NCBI GenBank assembly: GCA_903924715.1 | Contig: CAIYCP010000721.1 | Span: forward strand, 1 to 12,188 | Reading direction: 5' to 3' | Origin: an uncultured beta proteobacterium | Lineage (GTDB): Bacteria; Pseudomonadota; Gammaproteobacteria; Burkholderiales; Burkholderiaceae_B | DNA length: 12,188 nt | Shown here: one piece after another, positions 1 to 6,307 of the stretch | Numbering within the stretch: position 1 is the stretch's first letter | Layout: each line of letters opens with the position of its first letter | Notes under the pieces: model-generated | What the model was told of the DNA's origin: nothing | The model's database searches: none | Seen by the model: the letters and a program-made list of their open reading frames with translations, nothing else | Made by a program: the position numbers and the translations under genes

Positions 1-989
1 CAAAACTAATTTTTTTGACCAACCCAATCCATCCCTTGGTGCACGCAGAGATGCAAACCTTCGCGCAAGTGTCAGTGGCAGCCTCGACGCGCGATGAAGA
101 TCTCATCGCAGGCGCCCGCGAGGCGTCGATCGTGGTGGTGCGTACTCCTATTCCGACCGCCTTGTTTGATCAGGCTCCGAACTTGCTTGGGGTGATTCGG
201 CATGGGGCAGGGGTGGATATGATCCCGATAGATGTTGCGACCAAACACGGTATTGCAGTGGCCAATGCGCCGGGCACCAATGCGGTGACAGTCGCTGAAT
301 TCGCGGTCGGTCAGATGTTGTCGTTGGCGCATAAAAATGCAATCGTGAATCAGCGCATGCGGGCAGGCGGTTGGACCAGCGCGCGCCCGTTGGCTGATCA
401 AGGGATCGAGTTGTCAGGGAAAAAGGTCGGTTTGGTGGGTTTGGGGGCGATTGGTCAGGCCGTTGCAAAAATGTGCCATTTTGGTTTTGGGATGAGTGTT
501 TGTGGCTACCGGCCCAGTGGGCGGGCCTCGTTGGACTTTATTGAAGTCACGTCGCTCGAGCAGGTCTTCGCTCAGTCTGACTTTGTTGTTTTGGCCTGCC
601 CATTGAATGACTCAACTAAAGGGCTGGTTAGCCAAAGCTTATTGGCCAAGTTAAAAACCACGGCCTACCTGATCAATGTCGCGCGCGGTGCTGTTGTTGA
701 TCAGCCGGCGCTTGTCGAGGCGTTGAGTGAACAGCGCCTGGCGGGGGCGGCGCTTGATGTGTTTGTGCAACAGCCCTTACCCCTTGACTCGCCGTTGTAC
801 GGAATGGAAAACGTGCTGCTATCGCCGCATATGGCCGGTGTCACTGATGACAGTCTTAGGGCGATGGGCCGCTCGGTGGCGAACCAGGCGAGGCAAATTT
901 TGAGCGGGCAATTGCCTGAGCATTTGGTGAATCGCGAGGCGGCTGCGCAGTTGCAACAGCACCTTGACCATCAGTTACGCAAACAATAA
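1..989 (+). CDS. D-isomer-specific 2-hydroxyacid dehydrogenase, 5'-partial
   Basis: Cytosolic NAD(P)-dependent oxidoreductase of the phosphoglycerate dehydrogenase-like superfamily, interconverting a 2-hydroxyacid and a 2-ketoacid; the substrate is not identifiable. Numbering from the TTG at 15, the nucleotide-binding motif GLGAIG is at about 142-147, the catalytic Arg is R224 in NVARGAVVD, and the catalytic His is H272 in SPHMAGVT. The residue that is normally the catalytic Glu (xEP after DVF) is Gln here, Q253 in DVFVQQP. The true start lies left of the window: the frame stays open to base 3 and reads K-L-I-F-L before TNPIHP, which is the usual first beta strand of this family, so the TTG at 15 is internal and few residues are missing. 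The stop is TAA at 987-989. Its last 19 bases overlap the convergent repeat-protein gene. Family assignment is secure; the substrate is unknown. Confidence 0.9.
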   Translation, partial: KLIFLTNPIHPLVHAEMQTFAQVSVAASTRDEDLIAGAREASIVVVRTPIPTALFDQAPNLLGVIRHGAGVDMIPIDVATKHGIAVANAPGTNAVTVAEFAVGQMLSLAHKNAIVNQRMRAGGWTSARPLADQGIELSGKKVGLVGLGAIGQAVAKMCHFGFGMSVCGYRPSGRASLDFIEVTSLEQVFAQSDFVVLACPLNDSTKGLVSQSLLAKLKTTAYLINVARGAVVDQPALVEALSEQRLAGAALDVFVQQPLPLDSPLYGMENVLLSPHMAGVTDDSLRAMGRSVANQARQILSGQLPEHLVNREAAAQLQQHLDHQLRKQ

Positions 990-1351
990 GCGCCGCTCGA
1001 GTGATAGCCTGAGGGGCAGCTACCGCTTTTAATTACCGCAGCTTTGGCGCTGTCGCTGCTTGCCAAGCAATAGTTACCACTGCTGTGATAACCCGAAGGG
1101 CATGATCCTACGCCGGGCAAAGCAAACCGCGCGTTGCTAGAAGAGGGTGTGCAATAGTTACCACTGCTGTGATAACCGCTTGGGCAGGAGCCCTGTTTTG
1201 TCAGTGGTTGGGCAACTGGAGCTTGTGCCCACACGCTTAGGCTAGTGAGTGCGACCAGGCTGCCGAGCAGCCAACGTGCGAATCGAGTAGGAACGGTGAT
1301 GGCGAAAGAGCTATTTTGAGTGGACATTTGAATGATCGGCGCGATCGACAT
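971..1351 (-). CDS. Small exported protein with three CPSGY repeats
   Basis: I do not recognise a named gene. The 126-residue product has a signal peptide: basic residues PTRFAR, a hydrophobic stretch at about 28-41, and a likely cleavage after Ala-Gln-Ala (residue 44). The mature part is three copies of G-S-C-P-S-G-Y-H-S-S-G-(N/A)-Y-C, beginning at residues 54, 82 and 110, so the period is exactly 28 residues. The cysteines (56, 67, 84, 95, 112, 123) fall in three C-x10-C pairs, consistent with disulfides in the periplasm or outside the cell (inference). No enzymatic motif is visible. The start is uncertain: ATG at 1351 gives 126 residues and ATG at 1327 (residue 9) gives 118; neither has a clear ribosome binding site, and a possible promoter just upstream would favour the shorter form. 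Its 3' end overlaps the convergent dehydrogenase gene. The signal peptide plus repeats conserved in protein more than in DNA argue for a real gene. Confidence 0.8.
   Translation of the reverse strand: MSIAPIIQMSTQNSSFAITVPTRFARWLLGSLVALTSLSVWAQAPVAQPLTKQGSCPSGYHSSGNYCTPSSSNARFALPGVGSCPSGYHSSGNYCLASSDSAKAAVIKSGSCPSGYHSSGAYCLRN
1067..1093 (-). repeat. 27-base direct repeat, copy 1
   Basis: Identical over 27 bases to 1151-1177, exactly 84 bases (28 codons) away. It encodes part of the middle CPSGY unit. The corresponding stretch of the C-terminal unit (starting at 983) keeps the protein sequence but differs at many synonymous positions. Confidence 0.85.
1151..1177 (-). repeat. 27-base direct repeat, copy 2
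   Basis: Identical to 1067-1093. It encodes part of the first CPSGY unit. Exact identity between these two copies but not the third suggests a later duplication or gene conversion of the first two units. Confidence 0.85.
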
Positions 1352-1367
1352 TGAAGGTGAAACTTAA

Positions 1368-1395
1368 ATTACAGTAAAAGGCTGATTTGGTGCAA
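1368..1395 (-). promoter_or_regulatory. Possible promoter for the CPSGY repeat gene
   Basis: Read on the minus strand, TTGCAC, a 16-base spacer and TGTAAT. The -10 matches five of six consensus positions but the -35 only three of six. Transcription would begin near 1361, only about 10 bases before the ATG at 1351 but about 34 before the ATG at 1327, so it would fit the shorter start better. Weak evidence. Confidence 0.25.
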
Positions 1396-1458
1396 TATAA
1401 GTTAAAGTTAGTCTAATGTGCGATTTCTTGCTCTAATGATGTGCACTTTCGATCAAAA

Positions 1459-1475
1459 TGCTCAGTTTTTGAGCA
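1459..1475. promoter_or_regulatory. Inverted repeat in the divergent region before pckG
   Basis: Perfect 6-base arms TGCTCA and TGAGCA separated by GTTTT. It is flanked by a second, wider pair, TGTGCA (1440-1445) and TGCACA (1481-1486), giving a nested dyad of 47 bases in the middle of the 239-base region between the repeat-protein gene and pckG. It could be an operator for a dimeric regulator; it has no T-run typical of a terminator. Role inferred only from symmetry and position. Confidence 0.3.
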
Positions 1476-1535
1476 GATGATGCACAAGTCTTATGCGGAT
1501 ATCCACTGATTAGGTTTTCGTCCAAGCACGCTCGG

Positions 1536-1558
1536 TGCTACTATTTCGGGTTACCGAA
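1536..1558 (+). promoter_or_regulatory. Possible extended -10 promoter of pckG
   Basis: TG-C-TACTAT at 1536-1544 resembles an extended -10 element; no good -35 is visible at the expected distance. The predicted start point, near 1551, lies inside a 14-base dyad TTCGG-GTTA-CCGAA (1545-1558), so a protein bound there could block initiation. Leader length to the pckG ATG would be about 40 bases. Pattern-based and unconfirmed. Confidence 0.3.
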
Positions 1559-1590
1559 GTATGACTCTGCAATCCAATTGAAACACGCAA

Positions 1591-3447
1591 ATGAATCTCA
1601 CCTCAAACGCACCAGATTACGTTCAGCACGCCGGTTTAAAAAAATGGGTGGCTGATGTCGCAGCCAAAGCCAAGCCCGCCAAAATCGTATGGTGTGACGG
1701 TTCGCAAGAAGAATACGATCGACTATGTGCCGAAATGGTGCAATCGGGGATGTTGCATAAACTAAACCCCGCCAAACGACCCAACTCATTTTTAGCGCGC
1801 TCGTCACCTGATGATGTGGCCCGTGTCGAAGATCGTACTTTTATCTGCAGCAAACACAAAGCCGATGCGGGTCCGACGAATAATTGGATCGAACCGGGCG
1901 AAATGCGCACTAAGCTCGGTGAGCTGTTTGAAGGCGCCATGGCCGGCCGCACCATGTATGTGATTCCATTCTCGATGGGGCCACTGGGTTCACCTATCGC
2001 ACAAATCGGTGTTGAATTGTCTGACTCACCCTACGTGGTGGTCAACATGCGCATGATGACGCGCATGGGCAAGAAGGTCTATGACGTGTTGGGCCCAACT
2101 GGCGAATTTGTGCCGTGTGTGCATACGGTGGGTGCCCCCTTGGCTGCCGGTCAAGCTGATGTGGTCTGGCCCTGTAACAACACCAAGTACATCGTGCATT
2201 TTCCTGAAACGCGCGAAATTTGGTCTTATGGCTCGGGTTATGGCGGCAACGCATTGTTGGGTAAAAAATGTTTCGCCCTGCGCATTGCCTCGAACATGGG
2301 TCGTAGTGAGGCCAGTGCAACCTCGCCCGGTTGGTTGGCTGAACACATGTTGATTTTGGGTGTGACTGCACCCTGGGGTAAAAAATATCATGTGGCTGCG
2401 GCGTTTCCGTCAGCCTGTGGCAAAACCAACTTTGCAATGTTGATTCCACCCAAGGGGTTGGCGCAACAGGGTTGGAAGATCACGACCATTGGTGATGACA
2501 TTGCCTGGATCAAGCCAGACGCGAAAGGTAACTTGCGCGCGATTAATCCTGAGGCGGGTTATTTTGGTGTTGCACCGGGTACGAATGAGCAATCGAACTT
2601 TAATTGCATGGCCACGTTGGCTCAGGATACGATTTTCACCAATGTGGCGCTGACCGATGATGGTGACGTGTGGTGGGAAGGCATGAGCAAAATCCCTCCT
2701 GCGCATTGCATCGATTGGCAGGGGCGTGATTGGACGCCCGAACAAGCAAAAGAGAAGGGCGTTAAAGCGGCGCATCCCAATGCGCGGTTTACGGTCTCTG
2801 CAACGCAAAATCCAGTACTCGATCCCGAGTGGGATAATCCTCAAGGCGTCGTGATTGATGCCTTCATTTTCGGCGGTCGGCGTTCAACAACCGTGCCGTT
2901 GGTGACCGAGGCGCGCGATTGGTCTGAAGGTGTTTACATGGCGGCCACCATGGGTTCTGAAACGACGGCCGCGGCTGTGGGTGAACAAGGTGTGGTGCGT
3001 CGGGATCCCTTTGCGATGTTGCCGTTCTGTGGCTACAACATGGCCGAGTATTTTCAACACTGGTTGTCTTTAGGTCAGCACCTTCAGGCAGCGGGTGCCA
3101 AGTTGCCCCGAATTTTCTGCGTGAACTGGTTTCGCACAGATGCACAGGGTAAGTTTGTATGGCCCGGCTTTAGCGAAAACACCCGCGTTCTGAAATGGAT
3201 GTTGGGTCGGATCGAAGGCGAAGCGAAAGGTAACGAACACGTTTTTGGCATTACGCCAAACTACGAAGATCTTGATTGGTCGGGCATGGATTTTTCGCTT
3301 GAGAAGTTCACGACCATTACCTCAATCGACAAAGCGGCCTGGCGCAAAGAGTTTGAATTGCACACCGAACTTTTTGAAAAATTAGCCGTGGGCTTACCAC
3401 CAAGTCTGTTGAAGATTAAGGCGGGTTTTGAGAGCAGCTTGGGTTAA
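1591..3447 (+). CDS. pckG: Phosphoenolpyruvate carboxykinase (GTP)
   Basis: Cytosolic enzyme converting oxaloacetate and GTP to PEP, CO2 and GDP, the first committed step of gluconeogenesis from C4 acids. The 618 residues match the GTP-type family in length and motifs: the substrate-binding segment YGGNALLGKKCFALRIAS (217 onward), the P-loop with reactive Cys, FPSACGKTN (272-280, C276), the metal-binding TIGDDIAW (299-306), and FIFGGRR (425-431). An in-frame TGA at 1579-1581 excludes a longer N-terminus, so ATG 1591 is the first possible start, although the upstream bases show no strong ribosome binding site. Residues 241-246 (ASATSP) form an insertion before GWLAEHM, where family members I recall run straight from Glu-Gly to Trp. 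The gene is monocistronic: divergent from the repeat-protein gene and convergent with the MlrC-like gene 9 bases downstream. Confidence 0.97.
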   Translation: MNLTSNAPDYVQHAGLKKWVADVAAKAKPAKIVWCDGSQEEYDRLCAEMVQSGMLHKLNPAKRPNSFLARSSPDDVARVEDRTFICSKHKADAGPTNNWIEPGEMRTKLGELFEGAMAGRTMYVIPFSMGPLGSPIAQIGVELSDSPYVVVNMRMMTRMGKKVYDVLGPTGEFVPCVHTVGAPLAAGQADVVWPCNNTKYIVHFPETREIWSYGSGYGGNALLGKKCFALRIASNMGRSEASATSPGWLAEHMLILGVTAPWGKKYHVAAAFPSACGKTNFAMLIPPKGLAQQGWKITTIGDDIAWIKPDAKGNLRAINPEAGYFGVAPGTNEQSNFNCMATLAQDTIFTNVALTDDGDVWWEGMSKIPPAHCIDWQGRDWTPEQAKEKGVKAAHPNARFTVSATQNPVLDPEWDNPQGVVIDAFIFGGRRSTTVPLVTEARDWSEGVYMAATMGSETTAAAVGEQGVVRRDPFAMLPFCGYNMAEYFQHWLSLGQHLQAAGAKLPRIFCVNWFRTDAQGKFVWPGFSENTRVLKWMLGRIEGEAKGNEHVFGITPNYEDLDWSGMDFSLEKFTTITSIDKAAWRKEFELHTELFEKLAVGLPPSLLKIKAGFESSLG

Positions 3448-3480
3448 GCGCAAACGTTATGACATCGCGCTTGCCCAGGT
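3437..3480. terminator. Stem-loop covering both stop codons of a convergent pair
   Basis: The arm at 3437-3451 pairs with 3467-3480 over about 14 base pairs, with three G-U pairs and one bulged base (3445), around a 15-base loop. The core AAGCGC/GCGCTT and GGG/CCC pairs are perfect. It spans the last codons and stops of both pckG and the MlrC-like gene and could limit read-through in both directions. There is no T-run on either side, so it is not a classical intrinsic terminator. Confidence 0.35.
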
Positions 3481-4956
3481 CGTATCCAAGTCAAAGGGAT
3501 AGACGGGTCGGCTGAGCTTGCGGTACGGAAACCGCGAATAGTCTGAGCTCGTGACGCCGCCGCCATCGCATTCAACCACCGCTTTTGCAAGTGGTACGAA
3601 GACCGGGCGGCAGTACATTCTGGATTTCAGCAGTACAAAGCGATGGGCAGTTGCGTCAATGCCAATGTGACTGAAAATGCCCAAGTCCCAGTGTTCTTGA
3701 GGCGTTTCGGTCACCATCACGAGTGCTTGAGGTAGTTGAAGTAGCGCGGTGCGCCCCATGCGGATGCGTTGGCCGGTATAGGTCGGGCCACTGATGACAT
3801 ATTCGCCGTCTGTGATGCGCGCGACGATGCCGGTCAGGTTGCGCGGCGTCGTGCTGATGCCAAGTTGGGTTAAGGGAACCTTGTCGCCGACGGCGACGGT
3901 CATCGTGGCACCCACACCGGCTTCGATCAGTAGATTGACCGCTTCTGGATCGCAAATAGGCCCAACAACAATATCTTCAAGGCCTTGTGCCAGGGCCTCG
4001 TGCAATACATTCATGTCGTCGCAGGTGCCACCCGACATGCAGTTATCGCCATGGTCAAGTAGTAGGACGGGGCCCGCGCCAGGCGCTTGAGCCAGTTTTT
4101 GCGCCTGCTGAAGCGACGCAGCGAGGCTTTCACTTTTGTAGACAAAGCCCTCGCGGTTATCCCAAATAAAGCCCGCGATTAGATCTGCAAATTGTTCGGC
4201 GGCCTGTTGGTCTGCGTTGCTAATGACCACCACACTGATACAGGGGGCGGCGATATCGGCCAGAGAAAAGCCCGCCAACACTGAAACGCCAAGCATGCCG
4301 GCGGCTTCGGCGGCGCGCGCGAGTTCAACGGCTTCGTGCATGGCGCCGATATCGGTTCGACTGCAGAGCGTGTGCGACAGCAAAGGCAGACGACGCCAGG
4401 CCATGGTAGGTTTAATTGTTTGATTGATCATGTCGAGCAATAAGCGCGCGGCATGTGCGCCGGTTTCGTACATGTCAATATGCGGATAAGTCTTGAAGCT
4501 CACAACGATATCGCTGTTTGCCATTGTTTTTTCGCTGATCTTGCCATGTAAGTCAAAGGCCACAGCGATTGGGGCTTTTGGTAGCGTTGTCCGCAAGCGT
4601 TCAAGTAAATCGCCCTCGCCATCATCAGAGTTCTCGGCCACCATCGCGCCATGCAGATCAAGTGCGACGGCATCACAGCCCTCCGCGGCGGCCACAATGA
4701 CATCGCACAAATGGGTATAAGCCTCTGCGGCTACCCGTCCGCTTGGGTTTGCAGTCGCACTGCACGCCACGACGACTTGATGGCCAGCCTGTTCGAGTAA
4801 ATCAATGTAGGCCGCAATGCCGGTACGCGTGCCTTTTGACGCAAGGTAGGCCTCGTTGCCGTACAGTGGCCCATTGTCACCAAACGACTGAAGTGGGGTG
4901 GGGACGGGCGAAAAGGTATTGGTTTCGTGATTGAGTCGAGCAAGTAAAATTTTCAT
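3457..4956 (-). CDS. MlrC-like M81 family protein
   Basis: Member of the M81/MlrC family, metal-dependent hydrolases named for the Sphingomonas enzyme that degrades linearised microcystin; most relatives have unknown substrates. The 499 residues cover the whole family length. Visible marks are LNHETNTFSP (8-17, H10), DLHGAMV (100-106), FDLHGK (134-139), and YPHIDMYETGAHAARL (157 onward, H159 and D161), which carry the presumed metal ligands, followed by the C-terminal domain ending with SRMYCRPVFVPL and YPFDLDT. No signal peptide, so likely cytosolic. It starts 3 bases after the stop of the M20 amidohydrolase and is almost certainly cotranscribed and translationally coupled with it. The neighbour suggests stepwise hydrolysis of an amide or N-carbamoyl compound (inference). 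It should not be read as a microcystin-degradation gene without further evidence. Confidence 0.88.
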   Translation of the reverse strand: MKILLARLNHETNTFSPVPTPLQSFGDNGPLYGNEAYLASKGTRTGIAAYIDLLEQAGHQVVVACSATANPSGRVAAEAYTHLCDVIVAAAEGCDAVALDLHGAMVAENSDDGEGDLLERLRTTLPKAPIAVAFDLHGKISEKTMANSDIVVSFKTYPHIDMYETGAHAARLLLDMINQTIKPTMAWRRLPLLSHTLCSRTDIGAMHEAVELARAAEAAGMLGVSVLAGFSLADIAAPCISVVVISNADQQAAEQFADLIAGFIWDNREGFVYKSESLAASLQQAQKLAQAPGAGPVLLLDHGDNCMSGGTCDDMNVLHEALAQGLEDIVVGPICDPEAVNLLIEAGVGATMTVAVGDKVPLTQLGISTTPRNLTGIVARITDGEYVISGPTYTGQRIRMGRTALLQLPQALVMVTETPQEHWDLGIFSHIGIDATAHRFVLLKSRMYCRPVFVPLAKAVVECDGGGVTSSDYSRFPYRKLSRPVYPFDLDTTWASAMS

Positions 4957-4959
4957 GCG

Positions 4960-6216
4960 TTAAGCCTGCGCCTGCGCCAGCATTGCATGGAGCAGGACAT
5001 TACAACCCGCTTCAAGATGTTCAGATTTTGCATCTTCAATTTCATTGTGACTGATCCCATCTTTGCAGGGCACAAAAATCATTGCGGTCGGAGTGACTCG
5101 GGCCATATATACGGCGTCGTGACCGGCGCCACTAACAACATCCATTTCAGATAAGCCGATCGTTTTAGCGCCCGAACGCACGGCTTGTACTAAGCCCGGA
5201 GCAAAGGCCTGTGGCGGAAAATAAACGACCTGAGTCAGGTCGATGCTGACCTGGCCATTGCGGGCAATCACCGCAGCCTGAGCCTTGAGTTTATCGACCA
5301 TCGCAGTCAGGGTGGCATCTGAGTCTGCGCGCAAATCAACCGACATTTTGACGCTGCCTGGAATGACATTACGTGAATTTGGATAGACATCCAACATTCC
5401 GACGGTGCCGCGGGCATTCGGGGCGTGATCTAAGGCAAGCTCGTTGATCAATTGCACCATGTGGGAAGCGGCGAGTAGGGCGTCTTTACGCAGTGGCATC
5501 GGGGTCGGGCCTGCATGCGCTTCCGAGCCGGTAATCACCACGTCAAACCAACGCTGCCCGAGCGCACCGGTGACGACACCGATGGTGATGTCATGGGCCT
5601 CAAGCACGGGTCCTTGTTCGATATGCGCCTCAAAATAGGCACCGATCCCTTTTGGGCTAATTTTGTCTTGACCTGCATAGCCGATTGTTTTGAGTGCTTC
5701 ACCCACTGAGATGCCATCGCGATCCTTTTGAGCCAGGATCATGTCGGTTTTGAACTCGCCAATAAAGGCGCCTGATCCCATCATGACGGGTACGAAGCGT
5801 GAGCCTTCTTCATTGGTCCAAACCACAACTTCGAGGGGAGATTCAGTGGTGACGCCCGCATCATTTAAGGTTTGAAACACTTCTAGACCCGCTAACACAC
5901 CATAATTACCGTCAAACTTACCGCCAGTAGGCTGGGTATCGATATGACTGCCAGTCATGACGGCGGGCCGACTATTATCGAGACCCGCACGTCTAGCAAA
6001 AATATTGCCGACGGGATCAATCCGGATTGTGCAGCCGGCTACCTTGGCCTGCGCGACAAAAAAGTCGCGACCCTGACGATCAAGCTCGGTCAGGGCCAGA
6101 CGGCATACACCACCTTTGGGTGTGGCGCCGATTTTGGCTAATTGCATCAAACTGTTCCAGAGGCGTACCCCATTTATGCGCAGTGCAGCATGAGGCGTTG
6201 AAGAAACAGTAGACAT
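4960..6216 (-). CDS. M20-family Zn amidohydrolase (carbamoyl-amino-acid hydrolase / allantoate type)
   Basis: Cytosolic dinuclear metal hydrolase of the hydantoinase/carbamoylase branch of M20, which removes a carbamoyl or ureido group from N-carbamoyl amino acids, beta-ureidopropionate or allantoate. Length (418) is typical. Metal-ligand motifs occur in order: GSHIDTQ (H91), GGKFDG (D102), TNEEGSRF (E136/E137), EAHIEQGP (H198) and, near the end, GISHNEIE (H390); GAGHDA lies at 363-368. A dimerisation-domain segment SEAHAGPTPM (231-240) is also typical. The ATG at 6216 is preceded by GGAG with 7-base spacing, which supports the start. It is the first gene of a minus-strand operon with the MlrC-like gene and is divergent from pyk. 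The exact substrate among carbamoyl compounds cannot be decided from the motifs. Confidence 0.9.
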   Translation of the reverse strand: MSTVSSTPHAALRINGVRLWNSLMQLAKIGATPKGGVCRLALTELDRQGRDFFVAQAKVAGCTIRIDPVGNIFARRAGLDNSRPAVMTGSHIDTQPTGGKFDGNYGVLAGLEVFQTLNDAGVTTESPLEVVVWTNEEGSRFVPVMMGSGAFIGEFKTDMILAQKDRDGISVGEALKTIGYAGQDKISPKGIGAYFEAHIEQGPVLEAHDITIGVVTGALGQRWFDVVITGSEAHAGPTPMPLRKDALLAASHMVQLINELALDHAPNARGTVGMLDVYPNSRNVIPGSVKMSVDLRADSDATLTAMVDKLKAQAAVIARNGQVSIDLTQVVYFPPQAFAPGLVQAVRSGAKTIGLSEMDVVSGAGHDAVYMARVTPTAMIFVPCKDGISHNEIEDAKSEHLEAGCNVLLHAMLAQAQA

Positions 6217-6223
6217 TGATGAA

Positions 6224-6227
6224 CTCC
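6224..6227 (-). promoter_or_regulatory. Ribosome binding site of the M20 amidohydrolase
   Basis: GGAG on the minus strand, 7 bases before the ATG at 6216; it fixes that start. The rest of the 91-base divergent region (6217-6307) is AT-richer than the genes and must hold the promoters of both the amidohydrolase operon and pyk, but I see no convincing -35/-10 pair. Confidence 0.65.
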
Positions 6228-6307
6228 GAAGATAATGTGGGTGAATCAGGTAACCTAGCGAATATCGTAATAGTGCCTGAATTTAATCTGATAAGGTTCA
6301 ACAAACA

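Noticed and set aside
2081..2353. 90-codon plus-strand open frame inside pckG
   Set aside because: It lies wholly inside pckG in another frame, has no ribosome binding site and its translation shows no domain; pckG is strongly supported.
3457..4956. Calling a microcystin-degradation cluster
   Set aside because: mlrA, mlrB and mlrD are absent and the M81 family is broad; the MlrC name reflects homology only.
6246..6280. TCAGG/CCTGA inverted repeat in the divergent region before pyk
   Set aside because: The arms are only 5 bases with a 25-base spacer, which is expected by chance.
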